Shown here: positions 45,678-53,672 of the stretch, piece after piece
How positions within the stretch are numbered: the stretch's first letter is position 1
Layout of the letters: the number at the start of each line of letters is the position of its first letter
From: Halomonas alkalisoli
Lineage (GTDB): Bacteria > Pseudomonadota > Gammaproteobacteria > Pseudomonadales > Halomonadaceae
Direction: 5' to 3'
DNA: 64,000 bases
NCBI RefSeq assembly: GCF_021412585.1
Contig: NZ_JAKCMI010000026.1
Span: 62,001-126,000, forward strand
The notes under the pieces: generated by a model
What the model saw: the letters and a program-made list of their open reading frames with translations, nothing else
What the model was told of the DNA's origin: nothing
The model's database searches: none
Position numbers and translations under genes: made by a program

Positions 45678-46952
45678 TTATTTTCCTGCAGAAATCGCGT
45701 CCTTGAGAGTTCTTAATATCTTATCGGATGGCGAGTCATGGCAATATAGAGGCTCCACTTCATCTAACAGAAACTGCTTATGATTGGCTTTGACACTGCA
45801 ATCCCCGTTAATTACAGAAATCAGGAAGTTCTCAATATCGCTCTTTTCCCTAGCAAGATCATAAGCCTTTAGCGCTTTCAATCCGAATTTGTTTTTCAGC
45901 CCAGCCTGTTGCTTGTCCCTCACAAGATACAGGCAGGGTTTTTCTACAAAAAGGTATTCAACGATAAAGGAACTTGAGTCATGTATTATTGCATCGGACT
46001 GCACGAACAACTCACTATACTCACCTTCATCTAGCTGAGTGTTTTCGGAAAAGGCCCAGTAAGAAAAGTATTTATCGGCTTTCTCCTTTCCCCAGTCAGG
46101 ATGTCGATAGAGCTTTGGCTTGAGGACCGGATGGGGCTTGAAAGACCACTGTGTTTCATTGCGGTATCTTGTTGAAAGCTCAACCATGAATTCGGCATAT
46201 TCAATAAAATTGGACAACCCTGAAGCCGTACCTATAGAGTGATGCGGGGCAAAGATAATTTTCTTCTTCCCACACACCTGTTCTTTCCATACACCTTTCT
46301 TGCCTTCATTTTTGACCAACAGGCTTTCACAGGATGGATAGCCTGTTAAGACGCAGTTGGTGGCGTTATTATCAGAAACCTTTTTTGCCCTATCCATAGA
46401 ATGCTGGTGGGGCATGAAAATCTTCCACATGGCATTATGGAAGTGCGTATTAAACATATATTCCTCGCTAATATGACTCGTTGCCAGATAAAAATAAGGA
46501 ACATAGCATGTCAAATATTTGTAAAATGCATTTTCGTAATATTCAGGCCTAGTGTGTCTGTATGGGCGCGTAAAAAAAACCATATCAGGTTTGAGATCTT
46601 CAACTCTTAACCACGAGCCACTCGCCTTGTCATATGATGAAATTACAGGATAACTTTTCCTTGAAAAGTAGTTATATGCCTTCTCCATATCCTCAACCAT
46701 CGCTTCATTGCCATACTCAACATGAGGACAGACAAGAATCATCGGATCAAAAAAAGGATCATCCAGCATTTTCCGAAATACAGCGTCAACCTTCCACATG
46801 CTTTCATGGATGGCTAAAAATACAACCTTGATCCGCTCCTTTTTTTTTACCCTCTTTAGCTCCTGCACATGACGCAGCCTGACTACCCATATTAATATAC
46901 TTTTAATGTGATTTTTTACAGGCTGTGGCAATATTTTTCTTATATATTCCAT
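45678..46952 (-). CDS. CDP-glycerol glycerophosphotransferase-family protein, copy 2
   Basis: A 424-residue paralogue nearly identical to copies 1 and 3 over most of its length, with the same FAPHHSIG, SFKPHP and IIHDSSSFIVEY motifs. Differences cluster in the first 30 residues, where four residues of copy 1 are missing, and in scattered substitutions. All three copies have intact frames and ribosome sites (here AGGAG before ATG), so they appear to be kept functional. Different acceptor positions on the polymer, or dosage, are possible reasons for keeping three. Confidence 0.78.
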   Translation of the reverse strand: MEYIRKILPQPVKNHIKSILIWVVRLRHVQELKRVKKKERIKVVFLAIHESMWKVDAVFRKMLDDPFFDPMILVCPHVEYGNEAMVEDMEKAYNYFSRKSYPVISSYDKASGSWLRVEDLKPDMVFFTRPYRHTRPEYYENAFYKYLTCYVPYFYLATSHISEEYMFNTHFHNAMWKIFMPHQHSMDRAKKVSDNNATNCVLTGYPSCESLLVKNEGKKGVWKEQVCGKKKIIFAPHHSIGTASGLSNFIEYAEFMVELSTRYRNETQWSFKPHPVLKPKLYRHPDWGKEKADKYFSYWAFSENTQLDEGEYSELFVQSDAIIHDSSSFIVEYLFVEKPCLYLVRDKQQAGLKNKFGLKALKAYDLAREKSDIENFLISVINGDCSVKANHKQFLLDEVEPLYCHDSPSDKILRTLKDAISAGK

Positions 46953-47070
46953 CTCCTCAACTCCTGGAAAAATGCTGAACATGCGGCATCCCGAGCTCCT
47001 GAGCGCTCTTCCAGAAACTATTGTGACGGCGCCCGGTAACCAAGAGCGAAGGGCTTAGAACAGATAATTT
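46953..47070 (-). repeat. Second copy of the leader block
   Basis: This matches the block at 45481-45600 base for base with scattered changes, including a stop in the LGYR frame. It lies between transferase copy 2 and the second kinase fragment. Confidence 0.5.
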
Positions 47071-47273
47071 GAGAAATAAAATATTTATATAGGAAATAAA
47101 GTGCCGTGCGCAGAGATCAAAGGCGCATGCAGAAAAAAGTCTCTGAACCGGCCTTCTCCCTTTCCACGTTGAAGGTGTAATACCGATTAGGATATTAGCT
47201 GTAAATTTCTTCAAGCCGGCACCCGCTCCCAAATTTAACTTCCGGTGAAAGGCATCCCACCGCTTTCAAGAGT
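47071..47273 (-). pseudogene. About 200-base fragment of the glutamine-kinase gene
   Basis: The sequence aligns with 43750-43955, part of the nucleotidyltransferase-like domain of the intact kinase gene, with frameshifts. It lies between copies 2 and 3. The gap 46953-47324 contains no intact gene. Confidence 0.85.
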
Positions 47274-47324
47274 CAAACCCATATGCTATGAGATCAGTAA
47301 GTTTCAACTGCATCATTTCACCAT

Positions 47325-48599
47325 TTATTTTCCTGCAGAAATCGCGCCCTTGAGGGTTCTTAATATCTTATCGGATGGCGAATCATGACAATATAGAGGC
47401 TCCACTTCATCTAATAGAAATTGCTTATGATCGGGCTTGATACTGCAATCCCCGTCAACTACAGAAATCAGGAAGCTCTCAATATCGCTTTTTTCCCTAG
47501 CAAGGTAATAAGCCTTTAGCGCTTTCAATCCGAAATTATTTTTCAACCCAGGCTGTTGTTTGTCGCTCACAAGATACAGGCAGGGTTTTTCTACAAAAAG
47601 ATATTCAACGATAAAGGAACTAGAGTCATGTATTATTGCATCGGACTGCATGAACAATTCATTATACTCACCTTCATCTAGCTGAGTGTTTTCGGAAAAG
47701 GCCCAATAAGAAAAGTATTTATCAGTTTTCTCCTTTCCCCAGTCAGGATGTTGATGGAGATTATACTTGAGTATCCGATGGGGCTTGAAAGACCACTGTG
47801 TTTCATTGCGGTATCTTGTTGAAAGTTCAACCATGAATTCGGCATATTCAATAAAATTGGACAACCCTGAAGCCGCACCTATAGAGTGATGCGGGGCAAA
47901 GATAATTTTCTTCTTCCCACACACCTGTTCTTTCCATACACCTTTCTTGCCTTCATTTTTTACCAACAGGCTTTCACAGGATGGATAGCCCGTTAAGACG
48001 CAGTTGGTAGCGTTATTATCAGAAACCTTTTTTGCCCTATCCATAGAATACTGGTGGGGCATGAAAATCTTCCACATGGCATTATGGAAGTGCATATTAA
48101 ACATATCCTCCTCCCTAATATGACTCGTTGCCAGATAAAAATAAGGAACATAACAGGTCAAATATTTATAAAAAACATGCTCATAATATTCAGGCCTAGT
48201 ACGATCATATGGGCGCGTAAAAAAAACCAAATCAGGTTTGAGATCTTCAACTCTTAACCACGAGTCATTCGCCTCGTCGTATGATAAAATTACAGGATAG
48301 CTTTTCCTTGAAAAGTAGCTATATGCCTTCTCCATATCCTCAACCATCGCTTCATGGCCATATTCAACATGAGGACAGACAAGAACCATCGGATCAAAAA
48401 AAGGATCATCCAACATTTTCCGAAATACAGAATCAACCTTCCAGACACTTTCATGGATGGCGAGAAATACAACCTTGATCCGTTCCTTTTCTTTTATCCT
48501 CTTGAGTTCCTGTACGTGACGCAGCCTTACTATCCATATTAACATTATTTTAATATAATTTTTTACAGGCTGCGGCAGTATTTTTTTTATATACCTCAT
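47325..48599 (-). CDS. CDP-glycerol glycerophosphotransferase-family protein, copy 3
   Basis: A 424-residue paralogue and the first of the three in transcription order. Its ATG follows AGGAG. The family motifs FAPHHSIG, SFKPH and IIHDSSSFIVEY are present, but here KPHP reads KPHR (Pro to Arg) and the following residues also differ from copies 1 and 2. That proline is widely conserved in the superfamily, so this copy may differ in activity or donor. Its left flank carries a kinase fragment; its right flank is the decayed mosaic of host-locus genes. Confidence 0.77.
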   Translation of the reverse strand: MRYIKKILPQPVKNYIKIMLIWIVRLRHVQELKRIKEKERIKVVFLAIHESVWKVDSVFRKMLDDPFFDPMVLVCPHVEYGHEAMVEDMEKAYSYFSRKSYPVILSYDEANDSWLRVEDLKPDLVFFTRPYDRTRPEYYEHVFYKYLTCYVPYFYLATSHIREEDMFNMHFHNAMWKIFMPHQYSMDRAKKVSDNNATNCVLTGYPSCESLLVKNEGKKGVWKEQVCGKKKIIFAPHHSIGAASGLSNFIEYAEFMVELSTRYRNETQWSFKPHRILKYNLHQHPDWGKEKTDKYFSYWAFSENTQLDEGEYNELFMQSDAIIHDSSSFIVEYLFVEKPCLYLVSDKQQPGLKNNFGLKALKAYYLAREKSDIESFLISVVDGDCSIKPDHKQFLLDEVEPLYCHDSPSDKILRTLKGAISAGK

Positions 48600-48645
48600 T
48601 TCATCAACTCCTGGGAAAATGCTGCACCTGCGATATCCCGGGTTC

Positions 48646-48950
48646 CTATACCGATAGGGAAGATGCGATACGAAACATAGCGGGTAGCCGGGAGCAGGGC
48701 TGTCGCTTCTTCACTCAGGCTTGGGCGCGACTACCTGGACACTGGCCGGATCCCCCCTACCCCGATCTCATCGCTGAAGGAGAAGTCGCGGGCCGCTTAA
48801 AGCCTAAGGTCTACCGCCACGTTATAGTCGGAAAGTTAACTGAGGATATCCACCCACGGGTGTTACGCAGATCAGAACAGTTTGCCCTGAAGATCAGCCC
48901 GATCACCAACACCACAACGCCATTGCCTTGCATGCAGTGTTTCGGCAGCA
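48646..48950 (-). pseudogene. Mosaic of decayed epimerase, dehydrogenase and glycosyltransferase pieces
   Basis: Three pieces occur in the same order as the intact genes. About 48646-48795 matches epimerase bases around 35754-35905, about 48810-48920 matches tviB bases around 36850-36955, and about 48915-48945 matches the first codons of the glycosyltransferase at 39172. All carry indels. This fills the gene-free gap 48600-48962 and marks the right edge of the cassette. Confidence 0.82.
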
Positions 48951-48962
48951 GCGGATGCGCGC

Positions 48963-49688
48963 CTAATTAAAAATGCGCGATATATTCTGGCTCAACTCAG
49001 CGATATTGATATCTGGTATCCGGTCATAAGGTGGGTAGAACATGCCGTGTCGTGAATAAAGCCCGTACACAAAAGTAAAGTCACCCGCATAAATAGAGGT
49101 CTCAGGCTGTGACATCAGGCGCTCCACCATGCCAGAACCGCCCAGTGCCGAGAGATGATCGATCGATAACGGCCGATACCCATTGTCAAGTGATATCCAT
49201 GGCTCGTTAGAGTCCACCACCATCCAGCCTTTTGAGGTCAGCACTTCGGTTACAGCATGCGAGCGGACCTGTGGCGTAAGCAGAGACTTGATCGCAGATC
49301 CAGTTTCAACTGTTGAATAAATAGCGATATGACGTGTTTCGAAGCCATGTTGTCGAAGAGCTTTTTCGATAAAGCGACTACGGTCGAAGCAAAGGCCTTT
49401 ACCTCGCGCCAGCAGGTCATTGGGCTCACGTGGCATGCCATGTGGGATTCCGGAATTGACAGGCACGTTGCCGAGCACAGCCCCTTGCACCAGACGTATG
49501 AAATCCACCTCCTCCTGAAACGTCAGGTTTCCGTCATTTGAGCCTTCAAAAAATGGGCCTAACACTTGACCTATGGCTAGCTTATCTTCCCGAGTAACTC
49601 CGTTGTCGACCTGAGTTATAAACAAGTAGGTGAAAAACAACATCGGCAATACAACCAACATTCCGACAAGCTTAATTTTCATCTTCAT
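48963..49688 (-). CDS. Membrane-anchored transglutaminase-fold protein
   Basis: A 241-residue protein with one N-terminal membrane segment (LVGMLVVLPMLFFTYLFI), so the body is probably periplasmic. A papain-like transglutaminase triad is visible: Cys in GKGLCFDRSRFIEKAL, His in VRSHAVTEV and Asp in WMVVDSNEP. Such proteins occur in some polysaccharide loci, where they may cleave or join amide bonds, but no substrate is known. ATG at 49688 starts MKMKIK; a longer frame overlaps the polymerase gene. It follows the polymerase by 26 bases. Confidence 0.72.
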   Translation of the reverse strand: MKMKIKLVGMLVVLPMLFFTYLFITQVDNGVTREDKLAIGQVLGPFFEGSNDGNLTFQEEVDFIRLVQGAVLGNVPVNSGIPHGMPREPNDLLARGKGLCFDRSRFIEKALRQHGFETRHIAIYSTVETGSAIKSLLTPQVRSHAVTEVLTSKGWMVVDSNEPWISLDNGYRPLSIDHLSALGGSGMVERLMSQPETSIYAGDFTFVYGLYSRHGMFYPPYDRIPDINIAELSQNISRIFN

Positions 49689-49714
49689 TTGATCCGCCCT
49701 ACATCCGTAATATT

Positions 49715-50761
49715 CTAAAGCATTGAAAGAATAGACAATTGATAAGGCAGCCAAGATTGAGCATTGCTAGCGAAGAACAACCATACATTCAGCACCACCG
49801 CGTAGTAGGCCACCACGCTGAGTACAATCAGAGTCGACCAGCGCGAGTCCCGGCTTATCAACGGAAGCCGAGAGAAAAGGAAGATCTGAACGGGGATCAG
49901 ATAAAGGGCGACACGGTCGGTAGCGGTGGAAGACATAATAACCAGTGGGATGCAGGCGATGGCCAGCACCGAAAGCCACCACCACAGGCGACGCTCATCT
50001 TCCTTGAGTTGCAAGTATCGCTGCAAGACGAGATAGAGCCCTGCCGGTACGGCATTCATCAGGACACGTATCAGCCCACCCTCGGACTGGTAGTTGGCCT
50101 CGACGTAATTGGTCCAGAGATCATCGGCGGAATCGAACAGGAAAAGGTAACCGCCGATCAGCGTGGCCATCCCCGCCCAGGCCAGGGAAATGAGTCGGCT
50201 CTGGCTGGCCGCCAGCCCCGCTACTGGCAACAGCAGCACCGCAGACCTGTGGAAAGCCGCGCCAATCAGTACCCAGACCACAAAAGTGCGAACCTTGCCA
50301 TCGCCGAGTGCCACCAGGCCCAGCAGAACGAATCCCAGCGCCACGGCCTGGCGACTGTAGCCCATGGCTACCACAACGATCAGGTAGGGCACCGCCACCA
50401 TCAGGGCCAGCCAGGGCAACGGCTGATCGCGAACAAAGGCCACTACCCCGGTCATCACGATGGCACCACAGGCCAGATTCACCCAGTAAATATTGCCGCC
50501 CAGCTTCATCACCAGCCAGTTGAGCAGGTAATAGCCTGGATCCTTACTCGTGAACACCTCGAACAGGGTCATGGCCGAGGCACGGTTCAGATATCCAAGG
50601 TACGCCCCCCAATCACCGCCAACCTCGAAGCGCAGGCCGATAGCCAGGGCAAACAGGCTACCGACTAACCACCACATCACGCGGCGAGAATCGGGGGTCA
50701 GCCGGTAGGGTGCCAGCACCCCCACGGCGGGAATCAGAAAGAGAATCCAGTAAGGCAGCAT
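49715..50761 (-). CDS. EpsG/Wzy-family polysaccharide polymerase
   Basis: A 348-residue integral membrane protein with about ten hydrophobic segments. Early motifs GLRFEVGGDWGAYLGYLN, DPGYYLLNWLV and later AAFHRSAVLLLP match the EpsG family, which polymerises lipid-linked repeat units outside the membrane. It is the only polymerase candidate in the locus. It starts 55 bases from the amidotransferase gene end. A broken copy of its 3' end lies at 39243-39475. Confidence 0.85.
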   Translation of the reverse strand: MLPYWILFLIPAVGVLAPYRLTPDSRRVMWWLVGSLFALAIGLRFEVGGDWGAYLGYLNRASAMTLFEVFTSKDPGYYLLNWLVMKLGGNIYWVNLACGAIVMTGVVAFVRDQPLPWLALMVAVPYLIVVVAMGYSRQAVALGFVLLGLVALGDGKVRTFVVWVLIGAAFHRSAVLLLPVAGLAASQSRLISLAWAGMATLIGGYLFLFDSADDLWTNYVEANYQSEGGLIRVLMNAVPAGLYLVLQRYLQLKEDERRLWWWLSVLAIACIPLVIMSSTATDRVALYLIPVQIFLFSRLPLISRDSRWSTLIVLSVVAYYAVVLNVWLFFASNAQSWLPYQLSILSML

Positions 50762-50815
50762 GGCTATCGCCTATGCAGTGAGAGGCGCTGCGGATACGGT
50801 GCTCAGCGTCACGGA

Positions 50816-52894
50816 TCAGGGCAGCCTAGGCTTCCACTGCCGCTGCCAGGCCAGTAACTGCAGTACTGCCCAGAGCTGCTGGGCATGGTGCCCCTGCCCT
50901 TTCAGGTGGGCCTGCCACAACTTGCGAACCTGGCGGCCATCCAGCCTGGGCAGCTCGGCAAGGCTGGCGGTGGAGAGCAGGTCCTCCGCCCATTCCCGCA
51001 GCGGGCCCCGCAGCCAGGCATCCAGCGGCACGGCGAAGCCCATCTTGGGGCGTTCGATCAGCTCATGAGGCACATGGCGGTAGAGCAGCTGGCGCAGCAC
51101 CCACTTGCCCTGGCCGTCGCGCAACTTGATTTCGGCGGGAATGCGCCAGGCGGTGTGGAATACCTCAGGGTCGAGGAACGGCACCCGCACTTCCAGGCTA
51201 CTGGCCATGCTGGCGCGGTCCACCTTAACCAGCACGTCGTCGACCATGTAATGGAGTGTATCCATCAGCAGCATCCACTCCACGCCGGTGAAATTCTGGA
51301 GTGCCGGGAAAAGGGATTCCGGCGCTCTGCATGGCCCTTGACCGGCCAACAGCGCAGCGGGCTGGCGGTTCATCGCGGCCACCCCGGCAAACAGTGCCCT
51401 CTCCCCGGGGCTGGCCAGCACTGCAGCCAGCTTGTGCAACTTCTCGCCGAAGGTGCGCAAGCGCAGTTGGCTCGGCAGCAACCGGCCCCCCAGTCGCATC
51501 AACTGATCGTAGTGATGCGAGGGAATCGCCCTGAGCGTCACCGCCAGGGCCCGCCGAGCCGGCAGCGGCAGCCGCTCCAACTGGTGCCAGATCCTCGGCA
51601 CCCAGAGGTGGCGGTTATAGCCGCCGAACAGTTCATCGCCGGCATCGCCGGAGAGCGCCACCGTGACGTGCTCGCGGGTCAGCCGAGCAACCAGCGCGGT
51701 GGGCAACTGAGAAGAGTCGGCGAACGGTTCATCGAAGAGCTCGGACAGGTGAGGCACCAGCTCAACCGCCATTCGGGAGGTAGCTTGCAGCGTCATGTGT
51801 TCGGTGCCCAGGTGAGCCGCCACTGCCTCGGCATGGGTGGTTTCGTCGTAGCGGGCATCATCGAAGCCCACCGAGAAGGTGCACACCGGCCGGCTTGTCT
51901 GTTGCTGCATCAGCGCCACGACCAGCGAGCTGTCGATACCGCCGGACAGGAATGCCCCTAGCGGGACATCGGCCAGCATACGGTGGCGTACCGATTGGCC
52001 TAGCGCCTGTGCTACCGCAGAAACGGCGGCCTCGGGATGCTCGATGCGCCCTACCTGCATGGCTGCATAAGCAGCTCGCTCCGCTGACCACCAGTGCCGC
52101 GGGGCAGGCAGCTCACCGGCCTGCACATCGCCAACCGATACCTGCAGTAGGCACCCCGGAGGCAACTTGACCACCCCCTGGAAGATGCTGCTCCCACCGC
52201 CCACACAACCGAAGCGCAGATATCCCTCCAAGGCATCGGTGGCCAGGGTACCCTGCCACGCGGGGTGCGCCATCAGGGCCTTGAGTTCGGAGCCGAACAG
52301 CAGCGGCCCGGTACCGTGGACCTTACCCGCATTGCCACCGAGTGTGCCTCGAGCAAAACCATAGTAGAGCGGTTTTTCGCCGAAGCGATCCCGTGCCAGG
52401 GTCAAGATGCGGTACCGTCGATCCCACAGTGCAATGGCGAACATTCCGACGCAACGCTTGAGCGTCTGCTCGACGCCCCACAACGCAAACGCCGCCAGTA
52501 GGGTCTCGGTATCCGAATGGCCTTTCCACTGGATGCCCACTGCAGTCGGTTCTTCACCCCAAGTGCCGCGGCCCTCGTGTTTGTCGATTCCTCGACCCTC
52601 GAACCTGCTCTCCCCTCGAAGCTCATCCCTGATTGCCTGATGATTATAAATCTCACCATTGAAGGCGATCACATAGCGCTTGCAGGCCGAGTGCATGGGT
52701 TGATGGCCAGCCGGCGAGAGATCCAGGATGGAGAGCCGACGGTGTCCCAGCGCCACGCTGGCGCCACGATCGACCCAGATGCCCACATCATCGGGGCCAC
52801 GGTGCTGGAGGGTACCCGCCATTGCCATGACCTCGCCTTTCAGCTTAGCCAGCGCAGGCGATCCCCCTGTCAGTAAGCCTGTGCAACCACACAT
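50816..52894 (-). CDS. Asparagine-synthase-like glutamine amidotransferase
   Basis: A 692-residue protein. It begins MCGCTG, so Cys2 is the N-terminal nucleophile that releases ammonia from glutamine. The second half has the ATP pyrophosphatase loop FLSGGIDSSLV and the later LSGDAGDELFGGYNRH. In capsule and O-antigen loci such enzymes amidate uronic acids, as WbpS does; the tviB and epimerase genes here supply candidates. About 28 extra residues (ESRFEGRGIDKHEGRG region) interrupt the glutaminase domain between RDEL and SDTE. The start was set at the Met before Cys2; the frame extends 25 codons upstream. It lies four bases after the UbiA-like gene. Confidence 0.9.
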   Translation of the reverse strand: MCGCTGLLTGGSPALAKLKGEVMAMAGTLQHRGPDDVGIWVDRGASVALGHRRLSILDLSPAGHQPMHSACKRYVIAFNGEIYNHQAIRDELRGESRFEGRGIDKHEGRGTWGEEPTAVGIQWKGHSDTETLLAAFALWGVEQTLKRCVGMFAIALWDRRYRILTLARDRFGEKPLYYGFARGTLGGNAGKVHGTGPLLFGSELKALMAHPAWQGTLATDALEGYLRFGCVGGGSSIFQGVVKLPPGCLLQVSVGDVQAGELPAPRHWWSAERAAYAAMQVGRIEHPEAAVSAVAQALGQSVRHRMLADVPLGAFLSGGIDSSLVVALMQQQTSRPVCTFSVGFDDARYDETTHAEAVAAHLGTEHMTLQATSRMAVELVPHLSELFDEPFADSSQLPTALVARLTREHVTVALSGDAGDELFGGYNRHLWVPRIWHQLERLPLPARRALAVTLRAIPSHHYDQLMRLGGRLLPSQLRLRTFGEKLHKLAAVLASPGERALFAGVAAMNRQPAALLAGQGPCRAPESLFPALQNFTGVEWMLLMDTLHYMVDDVLVKVDRASMASSLEVRVPFLDPEVFHTAWRIPAEIKLRDGQGKWVLRQLLYRHVPHELIERPKMGFAVPLDAWLRGPLREWAEDLLSTASLAELPRLDGRQVRKLWQAHLKGQGHHAQQLWAVLQLLAWQRQWKPRLP

Positions 52895-52898
52895 GGCG

Positions 52899-53672
52899 CT
52901 AGCCCCCCAAACGCGAGACGCGCGCCAGGGCCGGTCCTGCCAGAGTGCCTGCCGCCGCCGCCACGGCAAAGTAGCCCGTCAGAACAAGGAACCCTTCGGC
53001 GCCTGGATAGGGCCACAGGACCAGCAGGCCGATGAGGGGCATCAAGAAAAAGAACAACCGGAACGTGGCACGTTGTCTGCCAGGCATACGCAGAAGGTCC
53101 TTGCTGTCCAGGTAGCCCAGCAGGCGAAAGACGACATAGGACACAGCCGCCGCCAACCCGATGCCGAGCCGCTGGGTGTCCTCCACCACGAACATCACCG
53201 GTGCCATGAACCGCAACCATGCCAGCCACAGGAAGGTCGCGGCCTTGAGCTCCTTGTCTTGCAGTGCATTGTGCAGGGCAAAGGTGAGACACAGGGCCAG
53301 GTGAAACGACCACCACGCCGGTACCGCCAGCATGTCCAGCCATGCCGTGATCAGCACGAATACGAGCAGGCGACTGCCCGTCCACGCCAGCCCCCACCCG
53401 AGCCTTGCTCCCTGCGGCCCGCGCTTGCGCCCCTCCGCCTCCCGTGGAGCCGCATACAAATCGTTCACCAGGTAGCCGATCTCGTACAGGCTGATGAACG
53501 CCAGGTAAGCAAGACCCGCCATAGCCAGGGCCTGCCGCGGCTCCACCGCACCAACCGCGACCACGAGCACCATCGCAGCCAGCCACTCGAAGATCACGTG
53601 GAAGCTAAGGCTGCCCTCCCGGAGACGGGTGTCCAGGAAATAGCTAAAAGGGAGGAGGTAGACAAAGTTCAT
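52899..53672 (-). CDS. Multi-pass membrane protein, possible UbiA-like prenyltransferase
   Basis: A 257-residue protein with seven to eight hydrophobic segments. The segment YEIGYLVNDLYAAPREAEGRKRGP resembles the first aspartate-rich loop of UbiA-family prenyltransferases (NDxxD...R), and LGYLDSKDLLRMPGRQ could be the second, but the usual aspartates are only partly present. With the adjacent HAD gene this resembles pairs that make polyprenyl-linked sugars, such as decaprenylphosphoryl-pentose, but the link is weak. It overlaps the HAD gene by four bases. Confidence 0.5.
   Translation of the reverse strand: MNFVYLLPFSYFLDTRLREGSLSFHVIFEWLAAMVLVVAVGAVEPRQALAMAGLAYLAFISLYEIGYLVNDLYAAPREAEGRKRGPQGARLGWGLAWTGSRLLVFVLITAWLDMLAVPAWWSFHLALCLTFALHNALQDKELKAATFLWLAWLRFMAPVMFVVEDTQRLGIGLAAAVSYVVFRLLGYLDSKDLLRMPGRQRATFRLFFFLMPLIGLLVLWPYPGAEGFLVLTGYFAVAAAAGTLAGPALARVSRLGG

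Noticed and set aside
44194..48599. Teichoic-acid-like glycerol phosphate transfer
   Set aside because: No CDP-glycerol synthase or related gene is in the window, and the coupled downstream genes make a different CDP compound. It is kept only as the main alternative.
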